Below are positions 1 to 11,650 of a stretch of DNA of 64,000 nt, piece by piece. The notes under the pieces are model-generated. The model saw only the letters and a list, made by a program, of their open reading frames with translations, ran no database searches and was not told the origin of the DNA. A program made the translations under genes and the position numbers. Positions within the stretch are counted from its first letter, which is position 1. The number at the start of each line of letters is the position of its first letter. The stretch spans positions 204,503,689 to 204,567,688 of the forward strand of contig NC_058523.1 in assembly GCF_904849725.1 (NCBI RefSeq). Reading direction: 5' to 3'. This stretch comes from Hordeum vulgare subsp. vulgare. Lineage: Eukaryota; Streptophyta; Magnoliopsida; Poales; Poaceae.

Positions 1-170
1 GAGGGTTTGTCGGCACCTCGTGTGCCTCCCGGACTCTGTTTTCTTGCGGAGCACTCCTTGTGGTCGAGAAAAAATCAATATATATTCGCCCGAAGGTTTT
101 GATCTCCGTATCACGCAGTTTTCCTCTGTTTTCGTTTCGAGCCTGTTGTCTGCCGCAGATTTTGGTCAAG

Positions 171-719
171 ATGTCTTCTCAAGATTCAGAAGAAGAGATC
201 TATGTGGCCGATGATCGTGCTAACTCTAGGATTAATGGGGACTTGGAACCATATGGCTGGTCCACTGATGAGGAAGAGGACTATGAGCCCAAAGGGAAAG
301 AACAAACGAGTTCCAATGAAGAGGAGGCTCCTCTACCTCAACCTGCAAACACCCATGTGGAGTTCAAGAAGTCAAGCCTCCCCAACTCCAGGAAGAAGCC
401 TAAGACCATATTTATCCCCTCTCGTTTCTTGCAGGAGAGTAAGCAAGAGCTTTGCCATAGAGTGTTGAAACTTGAGGAGGAAAATGACGATCTAAGGGAG
501 CAGAACTTTTTGCTCAAGTGGAAATTAGACAAGCTCAAGACTGCTTCAACAACTCCACCACCATCACCGCCAAAGGAAGACAATTATGCATTGGTATGTG
601 CAATCCTCTTGGCTTCTGCCAAGCTTGGGGGAGTTGCCCTGGTATCGTATCACCTTTATATCTTTTGCTTTTACCTTTGTTTTAGTTCTTTCCTTTTCAG
701 TTTTTATTTCTTCTCTTAG
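171..719 (+). CDS. Unknown acidic coiled-coil ORF of element F
   Basis: A frame of about 182 codons starts at the ATG at 171. An upstream in-frame ATG at 60 would add 37 residues that look unlike coding sequence. The first 60 residues are rich in Glu, Asp and Ser (for example SSQDSEEEIYVADD). A basic stretch follows, then a heptad-like coiled coil around residues 88-123 (KLEEENDDLREQNFLLKWKL) and a Pro-rich linker. The last 35 residues are hydrophobic and Phe/Tyr-rich, and run past a polypurine-like motif at 621-636, so they may not be translated in practice. I do not recognise the family. It is part of a transposable element, not a host gene. It could be a small gag-like or accessory protein, but no zinc knuckle, protease or polymerase motif is visible. 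Confidence 0.45.
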   Translation: MSSQDSEEEIYVADDRANSRINGDLEPYGWSTDEEEDYEPKGKEQTSSNEEEAPLPQPANTHVEFKKSSLPNSRKKPKTIFIPSRFLQESKQELCHRVLKLEEENDDLREQNFLLKWKLDKLKTASTTPPPSPPKEDNYALVCAILLASAKLGGVALVSYHLYIFCFYLCFSSFLFSFYFFS

Positions 720-2090
720 AGGAATAAGTCTTTAGTGTTTAGTTTGAGTCTTTTGCTTTTTCTCTCTCCCGATGTATTCGAGCTCGTGAGCTATATAATA
801 AAGAGTATCTTAGTCAAGGGCTTTGCTTTGTGCCATGATCAAAAGTATGAAAAGAGCGATAGCATGAAAGATCATGAGACGATCTTATGGGAAGTGATAA
901 CTTCACATATGACACGTATGATGATTGAAACTTGTTGAGAATAAATCAACATAGACCTCAGTCATTGTTGCAATTAATAAGAAGTAATAAGGAAAGAGAG
1001 GTTCACACACTTTTTACAATTGTGAGCACTCACCAAACTATTGCATGCTTAGGAGTAGATGTTGGACAAGGAAGACAACATAATGAATTGTGTTTGCTTG
1101 GTTCCAAACAATGTTATATGATTAGAGATCCCTTAGCATGTGACGATTGCTTCCACCTCATATTAGCCAAAACTCCCGCACCAAGTAGAGATACTACTTG
1201 TGCATCCAGAAACCTCCAACCCAGTTTTGCCATGAGAGTCCACCATACCTACCTATGGATTGAATAAGATCCTTCAAGTAAGTTGTCATCGGTGCAAGCA
1301 ATAACAATTTCTCTCTAATATGTATGATCTATTAGTGTATGGAAAATAATCTTTGTACGAACCTGTGATGAGGAAGACATAAAAGCGACAGACTGCATAA
1401 TAAAGTTCTTTATCACAGGAGGCAATATAAAGTGACGTTCCTCGGCACTAAGAGGACACACATTCAAACCTCAAAAGTGCATGACAACCTCTGCTTCCCT
1501 CTGCGAATGGTCTATCTTGTACCTTTACTTTTTCTCCCTTGTAAGAGTCACGGTGATCTTCACCAATTTCCTATTTTTGCCATTGTCTTGGCTACCGTCA
1601 CATGCTTGGGAAAGATCTATATTCATATATCAACTTGGAGTTGAGTACTTATGCTTTATTGTTGTTGACATTACCCTTGAGGTAAATAGTTGGGAGGCAA
1701 AACTATAAGCCCCTATCTTCCTCTGTGTCCAGCTGAAACTTTGACACCATGAGTACCACATGAGTTGTAACAATTGTGGAAAAAAAAAGAGATGATTGAG
1801 TATGTGGATTTCCCTTACAAGCTCTTATTTGACTCTTTCTGATGTTGTAATAAATTCCAATTGCCTCAATGACTTTGGACTGTTGTTGGTTACTTCTCGG
1901 TAAGGTTTTTGCTTCATGCTTTGCTTTGTGAAGGAATTGTTACTTTCCCATAAGAATCTTTATGATGTATTGTTGTTCTATGTGTGATCATGATGCCCTC
2001 ATGTCCGTATTATTCTTTATCGACACCTTCGTCCCTCAACATGTGGACATGTTTATGGAACTTGGTTTTTGCTTGAGGACAAGCGAGGTC
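720..2090 (+). other. Non-coding 3' internal region of element F
   Basis: About 1.4 kb with no frame I would defend. It lies between the unknown ORF and the polypurine tract, where a long 3' untranslated region is expected in this type of element. It is AT-rich and many short frames are broken by stops. No RNA gene or second element boundary was seen. Confidence 0.5.
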
Positions 2091-2105
2091 TAAGCTTGGG
2101 GGAGT
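2091..2105 (+). promoter_or_regulatory. Polypurine tract of element F
   Basis: The purine-rich run TAAGCTTGGGGGAGT lies directly against the LTR start at 2106, the position expected for the plus-strand primer of reverse transcription. The 16-mer AAGCTTGGGGGAGTTG at 2092-2107 occurs again exactly at 621-636, just inside the end of the unknown ORF. Confidence 0.75.
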
Positions 2106-3634
2106 TGATACGTCCATTTTGCATCATGCTTTTATGTTGATATTTATTGCTTTATGGGCTGTTATATTACTTTGTGGTACCATATTTATGCATTTTCTCT
2201 CTTATTTTGCAAGGTTTATGTGAAGAGGGAGAATTCAGGAAGCTGGAATTCTGGACTGGAAAAGGAGCAAATCTTAGTCCACTATTCTGCACATCTCCAA
2301 ACGCCCTGAAAAGTTACATGGAATATTTTGGGATTATATAAAAAATACCAGGCTAAAGAAGTACCAGAGGGGGGTTGCCAAGGCGCCACAAGCCCTGCCA
2401 CTGCCACCCCCCTGGTGGCGGAGGGCAAGCTTGTGGGCTCCCGGATGGCCCACTAGCCCCCCTCTTTTGCTATATGAAGGGTTTCGTTCCAGAAAAAATC
2501 AATTGAGAGCTTTTTCGTGGTTTCGCCACCGCCACGAGGCGAAACTTGAGCAGATCCAATCTAGAGCTTCGGCAGGACGATCGTGCCGTGGAAACTTCCC
2601 TCCCGGAGGGGGAAACCGTCGCCATCGTCATCACCAAAACTCCTCTCGTCGGAGGGGAGGCATCTTCATGAACATATTCATCAGCACCATCTCCTCTCCA
2701 ATCCCTAGTTTATCTCTTGTAACCAATCTCCGTCTCACGACTCTGTTGGTACCTGTAAGGTTACTAGTAGTGTTGATTACTCTTTGTAGTTGATGCTAGT
2801 TGGATTACTTGGTGGAAGAGTTTATGTTCAGATCCTTGATGTTATTCATTACACCTCTGATCATGATTATGATTATGCTTTGTCAGTAGTTACTTTTGTT
2901 CCTGAGGACATGGGATAAGTCATGCTGATAATAGTCATGTGAATTTGATATTCGTTCGGTATTTTGATATGATATATGTTGTTTTTCCTCTAGTGGTGTT
3001 ATGCGAACGTCCACTACATAACACTTCACCATATTTGGGCCTAGAGGAAGGCATTCGGGAGTAGTAAGTAGATGATGGGTTGCTGGTGTGACAGAAGCTT
3101 AAACCTCAGTCTATGCGTTGCTTAGTAAGGTGCTAATTTCGATCCACTAGTTTAATGGTATGGTTAGATGTTGTCTTAATTCTTCTTTTGTAGTTGCGGA
3201 TACTTGCGAGAGAGGTTAATCATAAGTGGGATGCTTGTCCAAGTAAGGGCAGTACCCAAGCGCCGGTCCACCCACATATCAAACTATCAAAGTAACGAAC
3301 GCGAATCATATGAACATGATGAAACTAGCATGACAGAAATTCCCGTGTGTCCTCGGGAGCGTTTTTACTCCTAGCTATAAGACTTTGTTCAGGCTTGTCC
3401 CTAGCTACCAAAGGGATTGGGCCACTTACTGCACCATTGCTACTACTTGTTACTTGTTACTTTTCGCTTGCTACGTTTCACCTCACTACACCATCACTTG
3501 TTACCGCTACTTTCAGTGCTTGCAGTTATTACCTTGCTGTAAACTGTTTATCAGAGCCTTCTGCTCCTCGTTGGGTTCGACACTCTTACTTATTGAAAGG
3601 ACTACGATTGATCCCCTATACTTTTGGGTCATCA
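2106..3634 (+). repeat. 3' LTR of element F (1529 bp)
   Basis: The LTR runs from TGATACGTCC to GGGTCATCA, with a polypurine tract abutting its left edge and a likely target-site copy (ATGCT) on its right. A GC-rich, Pro/Arg-coding stretch at 2380-2660 resembles the transcribed leader part of Triticeae LTRs. Short frames inside, including one at 3347-3739 that crosses the boundary, are not considered genes. Confidence 0.8.
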
Positions 3635-3639
3635 ATGCT

Positions 3640-5115
3640 CATGTATTGCGAGCGTAATAAAAAGTTGAAGCGCATTAAAAAGTATGATCCAATTGCTTGG
3701 TTTGACATCGGGGGGCTCACGATTTATAATTTATGCTAGGAAGACCAAGCATGAAAGGCTATATGATTTTTTAGGGATAGAATTCTTCAAGCATTGTTAT
3801 TTTCAAAGGACATGAGTGTTTGCTAGTAAACCCGAGTATGGATATATTTTTGTCAAATCATAGATTATTGCCTTGAATCACTTGTATCTTAATCTTCATG
3901 CCATGATTAGACATTTGTTCAAGATTATGATAGGTAGCATTTCACATCAAAAATTATCTTTTTATCATTTACCTACTCGTGGACGAGTAGGAATTAAGCT
4001 TGGGGATGCTGATACGTCTTCGTCATATCTATAATTTTTAAATGTCTCATGCCATTATTATACACGTTTCATATACTTTTAGCAACATTTTATATTATTT
4101 TTGGGACTAACTTCCTTACCCAGTGTCGAGTGCCAGTTCTTCTTTTTTGTGTTTTTTGTTCCTCAGAAAATCCATATCAAAGGGACTCCAAACGTAATAA
4201 AAAATTACGCGTTTTTTGGAATATATGTGAATTTGGGGTGTCAGAATCAACGCAACATGCTGCCTGGGGGAGGCACAAGAAAATCAGGCGCGACCTAGGG
4301 GGCGCCCTGATGGCTTGTGCCCATCCCTTAAGTCAGTTGGAGCTCTCATTTGGCCGCAATAAAGATATTTTCATGAAAAAAACCCCTCAAAATTTCAGCC
4401 CGATCGGGGTTACGAATCTTTGAATATTTAAAAAACGGTGAAGGGCCAGAAAACAGAGTCAAAAAACAAGAAAGAAACAGAGAGAGATATCCAATCCCGG
4501 AGGGGCTGTTGCCCTCTGGGTGCCATGGCAGCCATGGACCAGAGGAGAAACCCTCCTCCCACCTAGGGAGGAGGCCAAGGAAGAATATGAAGGAGGGGCC
4601 CCTCTCCCCCTCTCTCTAGGTGGCACCGGAGCACCGTCGGGGTAACCATCATGATAACAATCTACACCAACAACTTCGCCGCAATCACCACCAACTCTCT
4701 CCTCCTCAATGCAGCGGTGTAAAATCACTCTTCCCAGCTGTAATGTCTACTTGAACATGGTGCTTAATGCTATATATTATTACCCAATCATGTGTGGCTA
4801 TCCTATGATGTTTGAGTAGATTTTTTGGTCATACGGGTTAATTGTGGTATGATGTTATTGCTATGATTTTTGTGTTGACATGATAGTGTACTAAGGTTCC
4901 TTTCGTTAGGTGTACACGTGAAGGATACACGCTGGAGGGTTTGCAATATGTTCATGATTCACTTATAGTGGGTGGCTTGGGTTATAGAAGCTTACATCCG
5001 AGTAAGGGAGTTGTTTGCGTATGGGAGTAAAGAGGACTTGATGTTCAATGCTATGTTTGGGTTTACCTTAATGATTTCTAGTAGTTGTGGGTGCTTGCCA
5101 GTGGTCCAATCATAA
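3640..5115 (+). mobile_element. LTR retrotransposon F2: 3' internal end and truncated LTR
   Basis: Bases 3640-4009 are 3' internal sequence ending in a polypurine-rich run (GAATTAAGCTTGGGGATGC). A second LTR then begins at 4010 with TGATACGTCTTCG. It matches by eye the reverse complement of the solo LTR at 45449-46952, so both are one family. The match stops near 5115, in the part reading TCCAATCATAAGT, where the full LTR should continue for roughly 400 bp. The LTR is therefore truncated at its junction with family L. No intact coding frame is present. Confidence 0.7.
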
Positions 5116-8100
5116 GTTGGACCTTCCCTGAAGAGTATTATCCCAAAATGGAAATCAAGGATGTCCCCACAAGAACCCCAAACATGTTAGGAGCGCTTAA
5201 TATGGAACATAACAACGGTACACAAGTAACTAGGGCGTCAAAGATGGAACAAAACACCGAGCCAAAAGACCAAACCTTACACCTTTTACCAAGTATATAG
5301 GTGCATTAAATTAAATAGCAGTAATATGGTGATATTCAAAAGAATATACATGTTGTCACAAGGAAGCATGTGCACATGCAACTAGCAATGCTATAAGAAG
5401 GGTGAGTAAGCGGTAACATAGCCAAACAAAGGTTTGCTGGGATGTGAAGGGGGTTATAGGCTTTTCATGGCAATGTTGGGAGGCTCTCATTCAAGTGGTA
5501 GGTAACGAGACATAACGATAGAAGCGAGACAACTAGCATAGCAATGATAGTAGTGGTACCTAGGGAAATGATCATCTTGCCTGAGATCCCGCTTGGAAGA
5601 AGAACGAATCCGTTAAGTAGACGAACAAATAAGATTGAACGAATACTCACAATCCGAAGCGGTTATGGTACACTATCGAGAAGAAACAATACGGAAACAA
5701 ACAATCAACACACGATAACCACCACAACATATTCATGACATGATGCACAATCAAATATGATGCATGTCCATTTAATTATGCATGGTATGGCCAAGCACAA
5801 CAATCAATTTCTACACATTAAATGAAGCTCAATATGCAACAAGTTGCATATTGACGAAACTCGAAATTGAAATTACTTAGTTCACTCTTGTTTAGGTACA
5901 CGACAATATTCAATGTTGTTAAACATGGCATGAGGTGAAGCATAAATAAACTACACTATCGAGCCATTTTAAATAAGGTCAGAAACAACATATAGTATTT
6001 CCAAAATGACCCCACATGTTAATTTAGAAATTGGTCCAGGTCTGAACTAACCATATTTTATATTTATTAACCAACAAAATAAAGTGCATCATGTTGTTGG
6101 GCAACGTAGCAAAAATTCAAAATTTTCCTACGATATATTCAGATCTTCCTAAGGAGAGACCAGCAACGAGAGAGGGGTGAGTGCATCTTCATACCTTTGA
6201 AGATCGCTAAGCGGAAGCGTTGCTAGAACGCGGTTGATGGAGTCGTACTCGCGGCGATTCAGATCGCGGTGTGATTCCAATCTAGTTCCGAACCACGGCA
6301 CCTCCACGTTCAACACACGTACAGCACGATGACGTCTCCCGCACCTTGATCCAGCAAGGAGGAGGGAGAGTTGGGGAAGAGCTCCGGCAGCACGACGGCG
6401 TGGTGGCGATGGAGCGACGAGGTCTCCCGACACGGCTTCGCCAAGCACCGTGGGAGTGGAGGACGAAGAGAGACAGGGCTGCGCCGAGAGAGAGATGGAA
6501 TTCCGTATCTCCAATATGGACAAAACCCCCGATATATATAGGGGGGAGGGAGGGTGGCGCCCCCCCCCTTAGGGTTCCCACCCCTAAGTGGTGCGGCAGC
6601 CCTAGATGGGGGGAGGGGTGGCGGCCAGGAGGGGAGGAGGGGGTGGCGCACCCCCTGGTGGGCCTTAGGCCCACCTACGCTAGGATTCCCCCCTTCCCCC
6701 TCTTAGGCACCATGGGCTGGGTGGGGGCACACCAGCCCACTCAGGGGCTGGTTCCCTCTCACACTTGGCCCATGTAGCCTCCTGGGGCTTGTGGCCTCTC
6801 CCGGTGGACCTGTGGAACCCATCCGGTGGTCCCGGCACTTTGCAGGTGGTGCCCGAAACATTTCCGGTGTCCAAATCCATCCATCCTATATAGAAATCTT
6901 TACCTCTGGACCATTTCGAAGGTCCTTGTGATGTCCGGGATCTCATCCGGGACTCCGACAACCTTTGGTAACCTCGTATAACAATTCCCTATACCCCTAG
7001 CGCCATCGAACCTTAAGTGTGTAGATCCTACAGGTTCGGGAGGCATGCAGACATGACCGAGACATCTCTCCGGCTAATAACCATCAGCGGGGTCTAGATA
7101 CCCATGGTGGCACCCATATGTTCCACGATGATCTCATCGGATGAACCATGATGTCAAGGATTCAATAAATCCCGTATACAATTCCCTTTGTCTGTCGGTA
7201 TAAAACTTGCCCGAGATTCGATCGTCGGTATACCTATACCTTGTTCAATCTTGTTGCCGGTAAGTCTCTTTACTCGTTCCGTAGCACATCATCTCGTGAC
7301 TAACTACTTAGTCACACTGAGCTCATTTTGATGATGTTCTACCGAGTGGGCCCTAGAGATACATCTCCGTCACACGGAGTGACAAATCCCCATCTCGATT
7401 CGTGCCAACCCAACAGATACTTTCGGAGATACCCATAGTGCACCTTTATAGTCACCCAGTTACGTTGTGACGTTTGATACACCCAAAGCACTCCTACGGT
7501 ATCTGGGAGTTGCACAATCTCACAGTCGAAGGAAAAGATACTTGACATTAGAAAAGCTTTAGCATACGAACAACACGATCTAGTGCTATGCTTAGGATTG
7601 GGTCTTGTCCATCACACCATTCTCCTAATGATGTGATCCCGTTATCAATGACATCCAATGTCCATGATCAGGAAACCATGATCATCTATTGATCAACGAG
7701 CTAGCCAACTAGATTCTTGCTAGGGACACATTGTGATCTATTTATTCACACATGTATTACTGTTTCCTGTTAATACAATCATAGCATGAACAGTAGGCGA
7801 TTATCATGAACAGGGAAATATGATAATAACCATTTTATTATTGCCTCTAGGGCATATTTCCAACAGATATTACACGTCATTCTAGTCTATTTACATATAT
7901 AAATAATCTAAAACGGAGCTACGTTCTAAAAGATATGAGCAACACAAGATGATATGGTATGAATACAAAATGTATGCAAATGACACCCACAAGCATGTTA
8001 ATCATGTATACAACAACATATTATGAAACTTCATGAAATTCTAGGCAAGTTTAAATGAGGCCGGAACACCGAATAAAAATTTACGGGAAGTCCCCATATG

Positions 8101-9773
8101 CAAATTAAGATTTCAGTATTGTTCTGAATATAATACAGTTTTATAATTGTTAAACAGCAAAATAAATGCCACCATGTTGTTCTACACATTTTTTAGTGAA
8201 GTTACATATATATAACATTTTAAATGGAGCTATAGTTAGGCATTTGTGCAAATTAAATGGAAACCCCAAGATAAACATTTTAAACACAAGTGAGAGTTGG
8301 ATATTCTGAAATTACACAAAATTCTAAGCATTTTTCATGTATAAAGTTTTTAAATCCAATGCACAGTTATTTTGCTATGAATTAAATCACTTTAATATGG
8401 CATCACGCAAAATAATGCAAACAATAGGTTAAACATTTTTAAACATGCATGAAAGTTGGAAATTATTAATCTACAAAAAATTGTCACACTTTACATAGGT
8501 AGAACATTTTAATCCGATGCATGGTTATTTAGTTATTATCAATTTAAAAACATGCATTTTTTGTAATTTATCCAATTCCCTGAAAAATGGTTAAATCTGC
8601 ATCATGAAAAAAGTGGCACGGGTCGAATCACACTAGCGCAATATAGCAAAAATGCGCCTAGGCAAGGCTTAGCAGGGCGGCTCACCATAGGGCCACTAGG
8701 CCGTCGGGCGGGGCGAGCAAGTGGGCCGGCGGGTGGCAAGCCTAGGCTGGCGCAGTCAACGGGGAGCTCGGTTGTGGTCAAACTGTGGCCCACCTGGCTC
8801 TGGAGGAGAGGCGCGACCTAGAGAGCTCGCGGCCCATGCGTAGCGAGGCTGCGCTCATCTCCCTCCAGCGCGTGAGTGGAGCCAGGACCGGCGGTTGCAG
8901 GTCAACGGCATGCGGCTTGGTCCGACAAGGGAAGGAGCCAGCGGGTGGTTCGAAACCATTCGGGGATGACCCTGGGAGGCCGACGTGAGGCGGAGATGGG
9001 ATCCCGGAGCAACAACGACATCCATGGAGGCTCGTGCAAGGCACTCGGAAAGATAGGATGAGATGGGAGGCGCACTGCTCACCGGCGTCGGGCGCTCCGA
9101 CCTAGGTCCAGCGACCTGCCGGTAGCACGGAGCCAACCGTTGTGGCACGGAGGAGCAGCATGCGAGGTACATGCCGGCGGGGATGCTCGAGGCATCCCCA
9201 TTGGTGCAGACAAGGAGCTCCCGCAGGGAGCTACGACGGTGGCGCAGCCTCATTCGGGCCCGGGCGGACCGGATCTGGGCTCACGAGCCCGCACGATGGA
9301 GGGAGGTCTCTGCAGCCACTTGGCAGCGCAAGGGAGTAGGAGGGTTGGCTGGCTGGCGGCAGCGCTAGGGTTGGGGCATGGATCCCAAGGGAGGGAGGGG
9401 TTAGGGTCCAAATTAGACGGGTAGGGGATCTATTTATAGAAAAGAGGGCCTGAAATTTGGCATGAGGTCTACCTACACTAAAACAAGACCGCACGCGAGC
9501 TTTCAACCCATTCTGGAAATGTCTTATACACAGTTTTAAAAACAATATTTTAAAGATGTCTTGGGCGCGTGCTTGTGTGGTTGGTCCCGAAACGGTCAGC
9601 GACAAAAACAGAGAGAAACAGTAACTAATAACGGATGCAATTTTTGAAAACTCACGTCAACAGAGTGTCATTGCTATGTGAATGATGCAATGATGAATGC
9701 TACAACCAAATAAATCATAGGGCGACAAGGAATAAAAGGGGAATCTCTCGAGCGTCGATTCTCGGCTATTACA
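5116..9773 (-). repeat. LTR of family L, copy 1, interrupted by a Copia LTR
   Basis: The right end (CTCGGCTATTACA, ending 9773) and the preceding 340 bp match by eye the right end of copy 2 (ending 15342 in CAGGTTGTTACA). Read on the reverse strand the LTR starts TGTAATAGCC, and a TATA-like CTATAAATAG lies at 9439-9430, so the element points left. The segment 8600-9420 is GC-rich and has overlapping open frames in several phases, which I read as leader sequence and not genes. The left end joins the F2 LTR near 5116 without an LTR terminus, so this copy is truncated. Without the Copia LTR at 6095-7865 it is about 2.9 kb. Family name unknown. Confidence 0.6.
6095..7865 (-). mobile_element. BARE-1/WIS/Angela-type Copia LTR, solo or remnant
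   Basis: The element reads TGTTGGGCAACGTAGC at its left edge and ends TTTCCAACA, the reverse complement of the well-known LTR ends of this Triticeae Copia group. Its 1771-bp length agrees with the two LTRs of the outer Copia (1762 and 1770 bp). No primer site or polypurine tract flanks it, so it is a lone LTR. The flanks CATGT and GATAT agree at only three of five positions, so the target-site duplication is decayed or absent. Open frames at 6149-6777 fall in its GC-rich leader and are not genes. Confidence 0.85.
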
Positions 9774-10244
9774 ACCTAACTGTGACGTATTAGGATAGGC
9801 GCATTGGATGCATCATGAGGTGTCATGCTAGTGGCGTCTCCCAGCAAGGAGCGCCTCTCCTTCCGTGTCATTCACCGAGCTACCTCTTATTTTATTGCCA
9901 CACTGTGGGACAGTTGTCATTAAAGTTGTTGCAAGTCCCTGAGGCTGCCAAAGGCCTTTGAAAGACTCACCAAACTGCCTGCCCGCTCGACACCTTGCTG
10001 ACGTAGACAATCAGCCCCATGAGGTGGAGAGGTGAGGTGGTAGTGGAGTCTCGTCGGGCATCGTGGCTGTCGAGTCTTCTTCGCCGGGAAGGCGATTTGT
10101 CGGTGGCTTGGCCTTCGTGCTTGGCGTTGAGTTGGGTGCATTGCCTACTGGCAACACTGAGTTCTTGCCAGGATTGCCTTGCAACAGCCCTAGATTGCAA
10201 GACCCCATGCCTAGAAGGTTTATGAGGACTTGGATCTCAATACA
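9774..10244 (-). repeat. Truncated left LTR of element K
   Basis: It corresponds to the right-hand 470 bp of the K LTR at 11651-12800. Shared landmarks include GTGTCATGCTAGTGG, GACAATCAGCC and CATGCCTAGAAGGTTTAT, in the same order and spacing. The remaining 680 bp is missing because L copy 1 ends directly at 9773. Confidence 0.6.
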
Positions 10245-10878
10245 CTATGAGGAGCCCTCGGGAATGCCTACAGCAGAGAACTCAAAAGATCTTGAGGCTG
10301 AAGGTGGGACCAAACTTTGGCATGGGTCTTGATAACCACATATTTCTTGCTAAACTTCTATTATCACATAACCTTAAATATCTCTATACTAAAGGTGGCG
10401 CACCCCCGACAAAGAATTCAAAAGATTTCAATGCCGAGAAATCTTTTGCTTTTGGCAGAGAACTCGGGGTTCTCGATGTTGGTGTCTTGGCAAAGAACTC
10501 TGGTTTCTTAATGTTGGTCTTCGGGAAAATCATTCTGCCAAGCTTGTCGGTGTCTTCATCTTCCTTATTTGCTGATACGACGAAGAGGGTCTAGCAGCCA
10601 CCACTCCCAATCGCTAATAAGGTCATCATCTTGTGCCTCACGAAAGAAAGGCTTGTTGTCGTGATGTTCCTCTATTGTTCCACGCTTCCACGCTTGCCGG
10701 AGCCAATTGATCACCGGCAAACATTCCTGTGAGGGCTGGTGGCTCACCAACAAGACCTTGACAGCAAGCCCCCGAGTCACTTCGAGCAGAGAACTCTGGG
10801 TTCTCAATACTGAAGCGGGCCTCATCAATAGTATGTCCTGCTTCCGGCAGAGAGACTTAAGTCCTCAATGTCGGGAAA

Positions 10879-11395
10879 TATTTAGGGTTCAACACAAAAC
10901 TCTGGGTTCTCGATGTTGGCTTGTCGATGAAGAACTTATGCAAAGTTCTCAACGCTAGCAAGGCTTTAGAATTTCGGCAAAGAATTTGCTGATTATCAGT
11001 GTCGGCTTGCCGAAGATGAACTTATGCAAAGTTCTCAACACTGGCAAGGCTTTAGGGTTTAACAAAGAACTTTGTGGTTCTTGATGTTCGCTTGCCAGTA
11101 GAGGACTCAAAAGTTCTTGACACCGACAACGCTTTAGGGTTCAGCAAAAAATTTTGTGGTTCTCAATGCTAGCTCGCTAACAGAGGACCCGGAAGTTCTT
11201 GATATCGGCAAGGCTTTAGGGTTCAATAGAGAACACTGTGGTTCTCAATGTTGGCTCGTCGACAGAGGACTGAAAAGTTCTCGATGGTGGCAGTGCTTTA
11301 GGCTTCAACAGAGAAATCTGTTGTTCTTGATGTTGGTTTGTCGGCACAGGACCCGAAAGTTCTCGATGTCGGCAAGGCTTTTAGGGATAGGTTTT
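10879..11395. repeat. 82-bp tandem repeat inside element K
   Basis: The anchor GCTTTAGGG or a close variant recurs with starts at 10879, 10963, 11049, 11131, 11213, 11295 and 11377. Spacings are 84, 86, 82, 82, 82 and 82 bp. Each unit also holds two related half-motifs about 36 bp apart (GTTCTCGATGTTGGCTTG and GTTCTCGATGTCGGCAAG types). More degenerate copies seem to extend left to about 10440. The open frames across this array change phase from unit to unit, so the array is unlikely to code for protein. Confidence 0.8.
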
Positions 11396-11650
11396 CGCCT
11401 GGGAGCACTAAAGCAAGCATCGCCAAAATCCAAACTTCTATCATACACTTGCAACACTTATTCAGGCATATAATGCCATACTAGTCTTTCAACGCAACAA
11501 GATAGTCATCATTTGATGTGGACTCACTTGTGCCCAACTTCATGTTAAACGACTGTACTTCTGTAGAATTATTCCTTATGCTTGTCGGAATGCTACTTAG
11601 TTGCGCATATTCCAGTCGATGATGCTTAGGATCGGATCCTAGTAGCATTA

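Larger units (their letters stand above)
1..3639 (+). mobile_element. LTR retrotransposon F, 3' part (5' end off window)
   Basis: The stretch reads as the 3' internal region of an LTR element, then a polypurine tract, then a complete LTR (2106-3634) that starts TGATACGTCC and ends GGGTCATCA. Bases 3635-3639 (ATGCT) should be the right copy of the target-site duplication; the left copy lies outside the window. The flank from 3640 is the 3' internal sequence of another element (F2), so F appears inserted in F2. The internal part seen has one reading frame and no reverse transcriptase or integrase, so F may be non-autonomous or its pol may lie to the left. The LTR resembles a common Triticeae group that I associate with Gypsy elements, but I cannot name the family with confidence. 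Confidence 0.75.

Noticed and set aside
6149..6777. Open frames in both strands with Pro/Arg-rich products
   Set aside because: Inside a Copia LTR leader; same reason as for the other GC-rich leaders.
6090..7870. Target-site duplication for the Copia LTR at 6095-7865
   Set aside because: Flanks CATGT and GATAT share only three of five bases, so no duplication is claimed.
8776..9424. Cluster of overlapping GC-rich frames
   Set aside because: Frames are open in nearly all phases because stops are rare in GC-rich sequence. The region is leader of LTR family L.
10879..11395. CRISPR-like repeat array
   Set aside because: Units are directly adjacent 82-mers with no unique spacers and no cas genes. 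The setting is a plant retroelement.
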